A stretch of DNA of 64,000 bases from Mangifera indica (lineage: Eukaryota; Streptophyta; Magnoliopsida; Sapindales; Anacardiaceae). The notes under the pieces were generated by a model. The model saw only the letters and a list, made by a program, of their open reading frames with translations. It had not been told where the DNA came from and searched no databases. Within the stretch, counting starts at the first letter, position 1. Every line of letters starts with the position of its first letter. The stretch is taken from positions 4,588,001-4,652,000 of the forward strand of contig NC_058152.1 in assembly GCF_011075055.1 (NCBI RefSeq), written 5' to 3'. The position numbers were made by a program, and so were the translations under genes. Of the stretch, positions 13,055 to 24,775 are shown one piece after another.

Positions 13055-13965
13055 ATTTTATTTTTCTGTTCCAAGGATAGTGACAGATTTTGAAGCTCCA
13101 CCACGTTGAATGAACGATGAGCTTAAAATTTGTGTGGCAATGGTAACATTTGGTGCTGAATACGACTGGGTACGGTTACATTATTTAACGCTAAAACAAT
13201 TGGTATAAATAATATTGAAACGTCAACACTAATTAGGATACGAATGCTAACAGATAACTCCTGCAACTTTTGACCAAGCATTTTGCAGTTTCATTCTGGA
13301 TAAGCCCTGCTCTCGGGGGGAAGTCATCCACATATTATTTTTATATTTATTGTTCCTGTTTTCACATTCATTATAATTTCAGAAATATAATAAATTCTCA
13401 ATTTTTTTAGGATAATTATGGCCAAATAAAAGATGATCATTAGAAATATTTTAGTAGCATCTCATAGTGGGATTTGCTGAGTTGTTGATAGGCCCCCTAA
13501 TTAAGCAACACTCAGACCCACTTCTTTTGTTTTTATGAATGATGCAAGAGTAAAGTTTATAAATTATTTACAAATAGTTAGATAATATTTGAAAATAAGA
13601 AAAAAATTAATACGCAATCTTCTAAATAGCTTTAAATTACAAATACTTGAAATCCCATTTCAACCAATAAAAATAAGAACAAAAATCTAGCACTCAGAAG
13701 TTTAATTATGACGAAAGGAGTGGGCGCAGAATTTCCAAACAATAATAAATGTTATAACGTGTGGAAAGGGAAAAAGAGAAAGGTTTAAAGGAAGATAAGA
13801 GAATAACTTTAAGAAATGAAAATGAACATAAAGAAAAATGTGGAAGCTGCCAATGACGTTAAACCTATAGCAAACTCTACATTTTCTTCATTTTCACATA
13901 AGAAGAAAGAAAGTCAAAGACATCTCAAATCTTCCTTCCAAGCAAGTTTTAGTTCTGCCCTCCTT

Positions 13966-13976
13966 AGATATATAAT
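13966..13976 (+). promoter_or_regulatory. candidate TATA box of the CYSTM gene
   Basis: AGATATATAA lies about 50 bp upstream of the ATG at 14,024, a plausible distance for a short 5' leader. The upstream block 13,553-13,880 is the part of the promoter region that survives in unit 2 (24,058-24,380). Confidence 0.5.
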
Positions 13977-14023
13977 CAATCTAAGTTCAGAAATCAGAAG
14001 CAAAGTTTGTTTCTTTACACAAG

Positions 14024-14532
14024 ATGAGTGATCCCAAATATGGTTATCCTTATCCTGCTCAAGGTAATTACTATGCATATGTTTCAATCTCCTTCTGTGG
14101 ATGTTTTTTGTACTGTTAAACTATGGATTTTTTTCTTGGTTGATTTCAAGTTGCTCAACTCGTCCATCTCATTTTATGATGATTTGCCCTTGAAAATTTT
14201 CTTTTCATAAAAACTTTTAGCTTGATTTTTTTGTTTACCGGGATGCTGCAGGTTATTATCAAGGGCCTCCAGTGATGGCTCCTCCTCAATATGCTGCTCA
14301 ACCACCCAGGAGACAGGCAGGCTTTCTTGAGGGATGGTAATATAACTAATTATTCACATATTTCCATTCAACCTCTTTTTTGGTTTTGATTAATGGGGTA
14401 ATTTTTTTTTATATTGATTTTTTGATGTTTGGATTAATATTTTATATATTTGGTTGCAGTCTGGCTGCTTTGTGTTGCTGCTGCCTGATTGATGAGTGTT
14501 GCTGCGATCCCTCCATCATCTTTATAAGCTGA
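14024..14532 (+). CDS. CYSTM domain protein (cysteine-rich transmembrane module)
   Basis: Three exons, 14024-14063, 14252-14336 and 14460-14532, join with GT-AG introns into 198 nt, giving a complete 65-residue protein. The N-terminal half is Gly/Pro/Tyr/Gln-rich (MSDPKYGYPYPAQG, QGPPVMAPPQYAAQPP). The C-terminal half is the module FLEGCLAALCCCCLIDECCC ending in FIS. This is the layout of plant CYSTM proteins (the PCC1 and WIH groups), tail-anchored small proteins that sit in membranes and are linked to stress and developmental responses. Function beyond this is inference. Both introns keep reading frame exactly and no lesion is seen. The gene was present in the ancestral tandem unit, but the second unit has lost it. 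Confidence 0.92.
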
Positions 14533-15360
14533 TGATTTTAATGTAATTCCACTTCTGTTTATGTTTATGTTATGTCATGCCAATATTATATGGTTTAATG
14601 ATTGAAATAAGTTGTGTTTATTTTAACTTGTTAGTAGTGTAAATATTTAAGAGTATTTCTTAGATATGCTTGTAATGTTTGAATCTTTGATTTATTTGTC
14701 AAGGATGGAGTTTGTTGTTTTTATTTTTGGAAAGCTGAACTTACTATTTATTTGGAAAAGTTGAAATATGGAAAGCTAGAAATTTAAAGATATCTTTGGA
14801 AAATTGGGAAAACTAGTTATATATAGGTGTTAATGTACCTCTTTCAATAAAAATAATAGTAGAGGGGTGTAACATCCTAAGAAACCCTAATTTAATAAAA
14901 ATCTCTCATGTTTATTGTAATTATTTGTTTCTTTTATCTTGATTCAATCCCTAACATAATTAAATTACTCAACTCGTGTTTTAATTCGTATTGTTTCTGT
15001 TACCCCTAGCAAATACCTTTGGAACAAATGGTTGTAAGAGCTCTTGCTTTTTGTTTTGATGTAAGATGATCTTATTGTGAGCTTTGTTCATCCTGGTGGG
15101 GACTAATTGTGGCCCAAAAGAAACAAATAATTCTCAAGTAATAATGAAAACTTGTTGAAACGTGATAAGTGTTTTTGTTTTTGTTGACAAGTATTTGAAA
15201 AGAAACATTCAACTTTTTTTTCTTTTTTAAATATACCCCCCCGTAAATATAATGAGAGTTGGTGTATTTTAATTATTATATATATATATATATATATATA
15301 TTTCTAATTTTAAGTATTCAATTTAGTATTTTGATAATACATTGTTATGTGATTGAATAA
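14533..15360. other. CYSTM 3' flank with (TA)n tract
   Basis: Probable 3' UTR and downstream sequence. A (TA)12 tract lies at 15,277-15,300. No other gene seen. Confidence 0.5.
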
Positions 15361-15936
15361 TTTTAAATTAATATAAATCAATATTTAATAATATAATTAC
15401 ATATATATTATCTGAATATTCAGTTAGATACTGAAAACTAGTTATACATGATATATTGTTCTATTTTAATATAGGATGAGCGATCAACAACTAGTCAAGC
15501 AAATACCTAGACGCAATAGAAAACCAAGTCCACTTGAGAAATGAGACTTCTCACAACAAGAGTAACACTAGATAAACTTACCACAAGTATTCATGAGATA
15601 CCAACAATGATAATATCTTATCTTATAATTTAATATTATTTTATTTTTAATTTAAAATTTTAATAATATAATAATAAATTATTATTTATATATTTGTAAA
15701 TTAATAATTATAATAGATGCACATAACATTATTGCTCACAACAATCAGCATGCAAATAAATCCTTTACGGTGGAAAAACTCTTACTAAACCCAAATTGTT
15801 AGATAGCTTTTTTAGAGTAAGTATGAATCGAACTCATTTGTAACTTCATTGTACAACTTAAGACTAATTGTTCTTAAAATATATAATCCTAAATTTATGT
15901 ATGTGCTTATCTTATATATGTTAGTATTGAAAGCAT

Positions 15937-16424
15937 ATGGGATTAGGCTTATTAATGTGATTTTCTATTACAGATATACGTAATTTTAAACTTTACGTAA
16001 GATAGACGGCAATGGTAACATTGTTCTTTGGAGTATTGAATAATTTATTAGTTGATGGGAAAGTGAGATTTGGACACAATTGGAGTTATTAAATAAATCA
16101 GTCAGCAGTGAAATTTGAATCGCTATTAAGTAATGTTTTCAAAATTAAATTGAACCAACCAATTCATCCCATGGGATTAGGCTTATTAATGTGATTTTCT
16201 GTTACAAATATACGCAATTTTAAATCTGATGTAAGATAGACGACAATAATAACACTGTTCTTTGAAGTATTGAATAATTTATTAGTTAATAGGAAAGGGA
16301 GATTTGGACATAATTGAAATATTTTGAGGTCTTCATGTTAGTTGTTAAATGAATCAGGCAACAGTGAAATTTGAATCTCTACTAAATAATATTTTTAAAA
16401 TTAGATTGAATCAATCGATTTATC
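15937..16424 (+). repeat. 234-bp local tandem duplication
   Basis: ATGGGATTAGGCTTATTAATG begins at 15,937 and again at 16,171, and the two copies run side by side to about 16,424 (for example CAGTGAAATTTGAATC in both). Unit 2 has only one copy at 25,330-25,540, so this doubling happened after the larger duplication or was lost from unit 2. Confidence 0.85.
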
Positions 16425-16966
16425 CGATTTAATTAAGAATTAATCTATAATATGATATGATTCTTATTAATATATAAATTAGATTATAATTCAGTTAAAC
16501 TTATTAAAACCAATGAAGTAGTTAAAACTAATAAAATCAAATTTAACCAAATTTTTATCCAATTTTATTTTCCAAGAGTTAACAATGAAAATTTAACCCA
16601 TCACTTTATAAATACAAGATCTCTCTCTTGAATCTTGATACCTTCGTTTTTTAATTTTTTTACATAATTTTGTCATTTTGTAACTTTTGTCTCCCATGTG
16701 TTAAAGCATTATTTTGTCTTTAATTAAAGTTTGAAAAATCAAAATTTAATTTTAGAATATCAATTAAAAATATAAAATTCAATGCCTTACTTACCTGCAG
16801 TCTTTTTATTCTATTGCAAAAGAAGCCATGGAAGTTAGAATAAAATGTAAATTGTTTGATTAATATATTTGAATTTTTTGAATTATTTTTATAATGAATT
16901 GAATTGATTGATTAAGTCAGTTAAACCATGCATCAATAAAGATGGAAGTATAATCCAAGTTCAGTA

Positions 16967-17190
16967 GAGCCATACTACTTTACCAAATTTTGTAGTAAAA
17001 TTTTGTCTCATAAGTAATTTGACAACTGAGTTGACAGTATATTGCAATTGATGAGATGCTGTTGCAGGCAATATGATATTGCCAAATCATTCGCAACGTC
17101 AAATAGGATAAAATTTGGGAAGGATAGTAATTACTTGATTAATAATAATAACATAGTCATGATTCAACAGACTTTGATTTAATCAAGAGA
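16967..17190 (-). pseudogene. GRDP gene fragment, intron part (left of copia insertion)
   Basis: Colinear with the intron of the GRDP-like gene at 29,343-29,600: shared blocks include CAAATAGGATAAAATTTGGGAAGGAT and CAGACTTTGATTTAATCAAGAGA. It ends exactly at the copia 5-bp target AGAGA. Because intron sequence is included, this copy arose at the DNA level, not by retroposition. Confidence 0.85.
17186..17190. repeat. copia target site duplication, left
   Basis: AGAGA directly before the LTR, repeated at 22447-22451. The paralogous intron at about 29,595-29,600 has a single AATCAAGAGACAG, which is the unoccupied site. Confidence 0.9.
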
Positions 17191-17636
17191 TGATGAAGCT
17201 ATGGTGCAGTGAAGCTGGCTATCAAAAAATGCTAAATTTTTGAAGATGGTCCTGGTGCGAAAAGCTGAAGCTAATGTGAATTAATTTTGTAGCCTTAAAA
17301 TGATGACAAACTTACTTAACCATTTTGTAATGCTTTTAGTTAGAATGCAACCAAGCCAAATTGTAGCAGTTGTGTTTGGTGTATTTTGATAATTAAGGTT
17401 TAGTTAACCTGTAAGAAATTGTGTGGGTAAGCTTAATTTAAGCTGCTATTGTACATTGTTTTAATAAAAGTTATGTAAATATACATGTATGTAAACGAAA
17501 AGAATATATGATGACCAATATAACAACAAAAAATTTCTTTTGCTCCAGCCTTTTGGTTTTTCTTTTTCTCTCCTTTGGTTTTGCATTTTTTTCATGTTTT
17601 TTTTTTTTGCATACAAATCTCCATTAAGATTCAACA
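17191..17636 (+). repeat. copia 5' LTR
   Basis: 446 bp, TG...CA ends (TGATGAAGC ... TTCAACA), aligned along its length with 22004-22446. The shared block TTTTGTAGCCTTAAAATGATG is typical of the conserved core. Confidence 0.92.
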
Positions 17637-17637
17637 A

Positions 17638-17650
17638 TTGGTATCAGGGC
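17638..17650 (+). other. copia primer-binding site
   Basis: TTGGTATCAGGGC begins one base after the 5' LTR. It differs by one base from TGGTATCAGAGC, the usual complement of the plant initiator-Met tRNA 3' end. Confidence 0.85.
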
Positions 17651-17745
17651 TTTTAATTCTTTGTAAGGGCCTATGCCAAGAAAGAAGTTTGTAGAAAAGG
17701 AAGGTTAGTGTATGCAATAAGGAGAAGAAATTGAGAATACAGACC

Positions 17746-20700
17746 ATGGCCTCAAGCAATTTTATAGGGGTATCTACACTAGTTTTTTCTAGTGAAAATT
17801 ATGCAGCCTAGGTAGTGAAGATGAAAGCCTACTTAAGAGCTTTTGATTTGTGGGATGTGGTTGAGATAGATAAGCAACATAATCCACTACTTGAAAACCC
17901 AATGTTGAATCAAATTAAGCACCATTCTGAATAAGTGGCTAAGGGGTACAAGGCTTTGTCTTATATCCATTCTACTGTATCATATGTGATGTTTGCAAAG
18001 ATCAAGGCATATGGGATAACAAAGGAGGCATGAGATAAGTGGAAATTGGAATTCCATGGAAGTGACAAATCTAAGCAAATGCAAATTTTCAATTTGTAAA
18101 AGGAGTTTGCTTTGCTTAGAATGAAAGAGGGTAAATCAGTTAAAGATTACATTGATAGGCTAATGAAGATTGTGAACTAGCTGACTCTTCTTAGAGAAGT
18201 GATTTCTGAAAATAAGGTTGTGGAGCAAGTGTTGGTGAGTTTGCCAGAAACGTTTGAGGCAAAGATCTTCTTCCTAGAAGATTAGAAAGACATATGCACC
18301 ATGACCATTTCAAAGCTTTCAAAGTCCTTGCAAGTTATGGAATTGAGACAAGTATTCAGAGATGAAGTAACAGTATCTGAAGGGGCTTTTGTTGCAAGCC
18401 AAACAACAAAATGTATGCTAGTTCCAATTCAAATGAGCAACAATTCAGCAAAAAAGGGGAAAAAAAAAGAAGGGGAGCTTTGATAAAAGACAAAAAGAGA
18501 AAAAAAGACGGATTTCCACCCTACTAGCATTGTAAAAAAGCCTGCCACACAAAGAGATATTGTTGGTATAGACCTGAAATGCAATGTAGAGGTGTAAAGA
18601 ATTTGGTCATATGGAGAAATTATGTAAGAACAAAGGTGAGACACATAGCAAGCTCAAGTTGCTAAAAAGTTATAGGAGAAAGAAGAGCAATCGGAAGAGC
18701 AGTTGTTTTCAGCAAGTTGCTATAAAGTTCAAGTCCATTCTTAAACTTGGTTATTAGACAACAAATGCACTAACCACGTGACTTCTAATAGAAGTCTTTT
18801 TGTCAACTTAAAGAAAAGCAAAATCTCTAAAATTAAAACTAGAAATGGAGAGTTTTTGTTAGTGAAATGAGTTGGTACAATTTCTATCAACACATCATTA
18901 GGTACAAAATTGATTAATGATGTCTTGTTTTTGTCTAGTATAGCTCTTAATTTATTAAATATGGGTCAAATGATAGAGAAAAATTACTCTTTAAAATTTG
19001 ACAGTAAAAAATGCTTTATGTATGATTCAAATGAGGTTGAATTAATGGTAGTTGAAATGATGCATAGAAGCTTTTGCTTAGAGCTAAGTGAGTTGAATAC
19101 TAAAACACTTGTTAGCAGTGATCAAGAGTCAGTTAAGTGGCATAAAAATTAGGCTACTTTCATGAAAAAGGACTAAAACTTTTGCACGAAAATGAGCTCA
19201 CTATTGGGATGCCAAAGGTGGCAATGATAAAATGAGTATGCAAAGCTTGTCAATTAAGTAAGTAAACCAGACTCTTATTCTCAAAGAATTAAGCATGGAG
19301 GGCTAAAGAAAAATTGCAACTAGTTCACATTGATGTGTGTGGTCCTATGGCAGTAGGTATTTTGTTCTATTTATTGATGATCTTAGTAGAATGTGTTAAG
19401 TTTATTTTATGAAATTAAAATCTGAAGTTTTAGATGTGTTTATGAATTTCAAGAGATTTGTGGAGAATGAAAGTGGATGCAAAATAAGAATAGTAAGAAG
19501 TGATAATGGAAAGGAATATACTAGTAAAAAATTTAGAAAAATTTGTAGGCAAAATGACATTAAATATCAACTTATAGCTACTTACACTTCTTAGCAAAAT
19601 GGGGTGGGTGAGTGAGAGGAAGAATATGACTATGATGGAAATGGCAAGATGTATTTTGTTTGAAGCTAATTTGCCAAAAAGTTTCTGGGCAGAAGTTGTG
19701 AATACATCAATACATTTACTCCACGAATTACTAATAAGACCCTTGAAGAAAATGATGCCCTATGAGGCTTGGTTTGGTTCAAAGCCAAATGTGAGTTATG
19801 TGAGGATATTTGGTTGTGTTTACTAGACTTATATGCTAGAAATGAAGAGAGAAAAGTTAAGTAAGAAAGTTGAATTAGACATTTTTATTGGCTATAGTGA
19901 CTTATCAAAAGCATATAGAGTATATCATTCTTTAACTAGAAAAATCAATATCCAAAAGACATAAAATTTGATGAAGATTTAGTGTGGAATTAGGAAATCA
20001 ATGAAGTTCACATGAAGGTGAAAGATGAACCTAACTTGCAAAGTGAAAAAATGGTAGAAGATGTGTTGCAAGGCTGTAGTAATGATGAAGATAGAGCATC
20101 TAAAATGAAATCACTTGCTGATATTTACAACAGGTGTAATATGGTTGTATTTGAGCTTACAACATATGAAAAAGCATTAAGGTTTCTTGGTTGGTGGGTT
20201 GCAATGCAATGGAGATAAAAATGATTAAAAAGAATGAGACTTGGAAGCTTATAAAGAGACCTTTTAATAAACATGTAATAGGGGTTAAATGGGTGTACAA
20301 AACAAAAATGAATGCTGATAGTTTTGTAAACAAGCTAAAGGCAAGACTTATATTTAAAGGGTATGCTCAAAAAGAGCGTGAAAACTACTCTAAAACCTTC
20401 GCTCCTCATTGCAAGGTTTGATACTATCAAACTCGTAATTGCATTAACAGTACAAAAGGGTTAGATCCTTTATCAATTTGATGTTAAATCTGTATTTCTT
20501 AATGGTGAATTGAGTGAAGAATTGTACATTGAATAGGCTCTTGGATTTCTAAAGAAAGGTGAAGAAAGTAAAGTGTGCTCGTTCAGAAAGGCCTTGTATG
20601 GCCTAAAACAAACTTTAAGGGCTTGTTATAGCAAGGTGGATGCATACTTGCTAAAGCTTGGCTTTGTAAATAGCCTAAATGAGGCCACATTGTATTGTTG

Positions 20701-21960
20701 AAAAAAATGTGTTGATAGCATCCATTTATGTGGATGATCTTTTGGTTATAGAAAGCAATGAAAAATTGGTTACTTGGCTGAAATTGGAGATGCAAAATAC
20801 ATTCAAAATGATAGACTTAGGAAAGCTAAACATTTTTTAGGCATTGAAGTAATTTAGTCTGATGTTTGGACCTTTATTGGTCAAGAAAAATATACAAAAG
20901 AGATATTGAGAAGGCTTGGCATAGAAAATGCAAAAGGAGTTGACAATTCTTTAGTGCTAAATTAGAAGTAGAAAAGAATGATGGATTTATGGAGATTGAA
21001 CTGTTTGTTTATAAAAGCTTGGTGGGTTACTTATTTTATCTAATAGTAACTGGACCAGATATAATGTATGCCACAAGTTTGCTTTCCAAGTTTATACAAA
21101 AGTCAAGCCAACAACATTTTACATTCAAAATGATAGACTTAGGAAAACTGAGCTTTTTTTATGCATTGAAGTAATTCATTTTGATGTTAGGACCTTTATT
21201 GGTTAAGAAAAATATGCAAAAGAGATACTAAAAAGATTTGGCATAGAAAATGCAAAAGGAGTTGACAATCCTTTAGTGCTAAATCAGAAGTAAAAAAGAA
21301 TGATGGATTTATAGAGGTTGAACCATCTATTTATAAAAGCTTGGTGGGTTACTTATTTTATCTAATGGTAACCAGACTAGATATAATGTATGCCACAATT
21401 TTGCTTTCCAGGTTTATGCAAAAGTCAAGCCAACAACATTTTAAAGTAGCTAAAAAGGGCACTTAGATATGTCTAAAATACAACTGATCTTGGTATTTTT
21501 TATGGCAGAAACTTGGAGGTGAATTTATTTGGCTATGTTAATAGTGACTTGGGTGTTCTATTGATGATTTCAAAAACACTTCTGGTTACATATTTTCTCT
21601 TGGATAAGGTGTGATATGCTGAAATTCTAAAAAACAAAGTGTTATAGCTTAATCTACAACAAAAGTTGAATACATAGTTGTTGCTTCAACTGTAAATCAA
21701 ACCATTTGGTTGAGGAAAGTTTTAGATGATTTACATGAAAATCAGGTTGAAGTTACACCTGTTTATTATGATAACAAAGCTGCAATAGCTATAGCAAAAA
21801 ATCTTCCTTTTTATGGTAGAACAAAACATATCAAGATTAAGTATCATGCTATTAGGCAAGCAGAAGAATAATTAGAGGTGAAGTTAATCCATTGTAACTC
21901 AGATGAGCAATTAACTAACATTTTGACAAAGACAATAAACACCAAAAGGTTTATTTAGAT
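17746..21960 (+). pseudogene. copia gag-pol, heavily mutated
   Basis: Translation gives recognisable pieces separated by stops and frameshifts. The gag N-terminus starts MASSNFIGVSTLVF at 17,746. A zinc-knuckle remnant lies near 18,580. A protease-like WLLDNKCTNHVTSN lies near 18,750 (the usual catalytic Asp-Ser-Gly triad is altered). The integrase core contains RSDNGKEYTSKKF near 19,500 and NGVGERKN near 19,600. The reverse transcriptase has GVKWVYKTKMN near 20,285, a YVDDLL motif near 20,730 and GYLFYL near 21,020. The RNase H region has YYDNKAAIAIAKNLPFYGRTKHI near 21,765. No part is likely to be functional. Confidence 0.88.
20799..21442 (+). repeat. 322-bp tandem duplication inside copia pol
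   Basis: ACATTCAAAATGATAGACTTAGG starts at 20,799 and again at 21,121. Each copy is 322 bp and ends in CAAGCCAACAACATTTT. The unit covers the C-terminal part of the reverse transcriptase. Since 322 is not a multiple of three, the doubling by itself shifts the frame. Confidence 0.9.
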
Positions 21961-22003
21961 GAGAAACAAGTTGGGAATGGTAAACAAGTTTATCAAGGAA
22001 GAG

Positions 22004-22446
22004 TGATGAAACTATGGTGTAGTGAAATTTGCTACTAAAAAATTTTGTATTTTTTAAGAGGGTTCTAGTGTAGAATGCTGAAGCTGATATGGATTAATTT
22101 TGTAGCCTTAAAATGATGACAAACTTACTTAACTATTTTGTAATGCTTTTGGTTAGAATGAAACGAAACCAAATTGTAGTAGTAGTGTTTGTTGTCTTTT
22201 GATAATTAAGGTTTGGCTAGCTTGCAATAAATTGTGTGAGTAAGCTTAATTTAAATTGCTATTGTACATGGGTTTAGTAAAAGTTATGTAAATATACATG
22301 TATGTAAAAGAAAAAGAATATATAATGACCAATATAACAACAAAAAATTTCTTTCGTTCTAACTCTTTTATTTTTATTTTTCTCTCCTCTTTTTTTACAT
22401 TTTTTTAATGCATTCTTTGCATACAAATCTCTATTAAGATTCAACA
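22004..22446 (+). repeat. copia 3' LTR
   Basis: 443 bp, starts TGATGAAACT and ends TTCAACA, aligned with the 5' LTR but with many substitutions. Preceded by the purine tract AAGGAAGAG. Confidence 0.92.
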
Positions 22447-22451
22447 AGAGA
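22447..22451. repeat. copia target site duplication, right
   Basis: AGAGA immediately after the LTR, the twin of 17186-17190. GRDP-like sequence (ACACAAACACATGCACAGAGC) resumes straight after it. Confidence 0.9.
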
Positions 22452-22860
22452 CACAAACACATGCACAGAGCACCTACACACATACACACACATATATATA
22501 TATGTATGTATGTATGTATGTCAACAACCATATATCATACTAAAAAACACCAGAAAGGTCATATTAACAAACTTTTTAACAGAAAATGAACAATGAATAG
22601 ACATACCTCATCTGAAGTTTCATCACCTTAGAATGAGTCTTATTAGTCACATGGGTCTAACTCTTTACATGTTAAATCCTTGTAGGAATAGGGAAAAGCA
22701 AGAACTTTTTTATAATGGCCAAGAATGAGCCATGTGAAGCACACAAGGTGCCGGGGTTGTCACAATGAATGAGATAGAAATGCGAAGATTGGTTGGCTCT
22801 GAATTTATGGTTCTAGAAGTGGGCTTCAGGTCAAACCATTTTTCCTCTCCATTTTTAATT
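22452..22860 (-). pseudogene. GRDP gene fragment, intron plus exon 5 part (right of copia insertion)
   Basis: Aligned with 29,605-29,960 of the intact gene. The intron is followed by the splice donor (CATACCTCATCTGAAG on the + strand, near 22,602) and about 250 bp of exon 5. Homology stops abruptly after TTTTTCCTCTCC at 22,852-22,860. Several substitutions break the reading frame. It contains short (CA)n/(TA)n runs near 22,480-22,520. It marks the right edge of duplicated unit 1. Confidence 0.88.
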
Positions 22861-23640
22861 AAAGCATTAAATTCATTAGAAATTGCATTGCGCCATCAAT
22901 GGTCTTTAAAAGCTTGAGACACACATGTAAATTCAAGGGGAAGAGCTAAAGGGTGTTTGGTTGCTATGTAAATTTTCTTATGCTTGAATATGTTATTTGG
23001 GGATTAGGTTGTCATAGGATGTTTATGCTTGAAGACATGTCGTCTTCATTGTTGATTAAGATGCTTCATCTTCATGCACAATTTGTTACAATGGGAAAGC
23101 TATTGAGTGCCTATATACACACACTCATAAGGAGAAAGAGGTTTCGAAAACTAGTCTCATATAGGGTAAGCATATATAGTTTTGTGCATGTAAGACAATA
23201 TCCACAGTCTAATGTTTTTACTCAACATGGCTTAGGGACCAAATTGATGTATTAATTTTAAATTAAAGATAAAATAATATTTAATTATTTGATAACACGT
23301 ATAAGATAAATATACATAATATTACTCAGGTTATATGCCTTGTAGATTTTCCACCACATGCAAGGAATTGGAAAGCTCTCATAAGAATGCATTTAATAAT
23401 TGCTGGCTGCATTTAATGTTGCATTTGTTGCAAGCTTTGAGACTTAATTGAGCAAGAAATTTCTCGCCTTAGTCGGTGAGGGATCTCTATATAAAGCATC
23501 CCTTCCCTTTGTATTAAAGACATATTCACATCTTTCTCTCCTTCAATGGAGGCATACTCACCTTTCATTTGCCCTGTGCTCCGTCTTTTGTTCTTTCATC
23601 TTTCTTCGTTTTTCCTTTTCAGTTATTTAAATTTACAACA
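22861..23640. other. junction between the two duplicated units
   Basis: Unrelated to either unit. A 100-codon + strand frame at 22,953 has no recognised domain. A promoter-like CTCTATATAAAGC at about 23,488 is followed by CT-rich sequence, which resembles the U3/R part of an LTR or an orphan promoter. No partner copy is visible. Confidence 0.4.
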
Positions 23641-24380
23641 ATTATTTTATTTTTCTGTTCCAAGGATAATGATACATTTTGAAGCTCAACCACGTTGAAT
23701 GAAATGTCGAAATGGAAGGATGGCTGATTGAAATTTCGAGAGTAAACGGAGGGTAAAAAGGGTTTAGTGATACGGTACATTTTGTCCTAGTACGCACCGC
23801 ATCACTAACACTTGTATGAACAGTGGGTTTTCATTAAGAAGAAGCAAAAATATAGAATCTGAGATGTTTGTTTTTACGTCTGATGAAACGGGTGACAGAT
23901 CAACGGCAGATATTGAGGTTTCTTTGTACGTATACACTTATATACATCATCATATGATTAAGTGTTATTTTATCTTCAATTCAAAATTATCTAATCATAT
24001 AATAATACATATAAATAGATATCTATTTGTGTATTTAAATTAGATATATATAGTTTTATTGTTTAAATTATTTACAATTAGTTTGATAATATAATGATTT
24101 TGAAAATAAGAAAAAAATTAATACATGATCTTCTAAATAGCTTTAAATTACAAAATACTTAAAATCCCATTTCAACCAGTTAGAATGAGAACAAAAATGT
24201 AGCAGCCAGAATTTCCACTATAGCAAAAGGAGTGGGCGTAGAATTTCCAAACAACAATAAATGTGGAAAGGCAAAAAGGAGAAAGGTTAAAAGAAAGCAA
24301 TAGAATAACTTTATGATATGAAAATGTAAATAAAGAAAAATGTCGAAGTTACCAATGACATTATACCTATAGCAAACTCC

Positions 24381-24775
24381 AGAAGGTGGCGGTGGGCCAA
24401 ATAGCTTTGGTCAGACCCATCAGGCCAATGGGGCAAGTCTAAGGTTCATACAATAATGAGTCTTATAGGTTAGATCAACTCATAGAAAATTTAAGGTCTA
24501 TGGTCAGACCTTATATATAGGGTTTGGCTTTATAGTAATGGGTCGACTCAACAGTAACATAATAACTTGTTAAAAACTTGTTCGCACTCAAGGTATAGAT
24601 GAAAATCGTTTGGATTTCTAGATGTTTTTTGTCAATTTGTGCCAGAGATAAAAGGGAGAGAGACCGAGAGAGAGAGATAAGCCGAGAGAGAGAGATAAGG
24701 CGAGAGGAAGAACAATCGAAGGTCGGAAAAGGCAGATTGTTGTCAAAGAAAAGAGAAAAAAACTCTTGTGGAGAA
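24381..24775. other. sequence replacing the CYSTM gene in unit 2
   Basis: No homology to unit 1. It includes a purine-rich GA microsatellite at about 24,650-24,715 and may be the interior of the Mutator-type element whose right end follows. No gene. Confidence 0.45.

Larger units (their letters stand above)
17191..22446 (+). mobile_element. Ty1/copia LTR retrotransposon, degenerate but structurally complete
   Basis: The element runs from TGATGAAGCT to GATTCAACA, with 5-bp target duplications AGAGA outside. It has two LTRs, a primer-binding site right after the 5' LTR, a purine-rich AAGGAAGAG just before the 3' LTR, and an internal region in the order gag, protease, integrase, reverse transcriptase, RNase H, which defines the copia superfamily. 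The LTRs have many differences and the coding region many stops, so insertion is old. It sits inside the duplicated GRDP fragment. Confidence 0.93.
13055..22860. repeat. unit 1 of an old tandem duplication
   Basis: Segments here align in the same order with unit 2: 13,055-13,110 with 23,641-23,700; 13,553-13,880 with 24,058-24,380; 15,361-15,478 with 25,003-25,106; 15,703-15,900 with 25,107-25,305; 15,937-16,424 with 25,330-25,540; and 16,967-17,190 plus 22,447-22,860 with 29,343-29,960. Unit 1 keeps the CYSTM gene but retains only an intron/exon scrap of the GRDP gene, and it was enlarged by a copia insertion. Confidence 0.85.

Noticed and set aside
15277..15300. Short regularly spaced repeats resembling an array
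   Set aside because: Simple (TA)n tract; no spacer structure, and this is plant nuclear DNA.
22953..23255. 100-codon + strand open frame
   Set aside because: No domain or family resemblance, low-complexity AT-rich surroundings and no splice or codon signal; kept only as part of the junction description.
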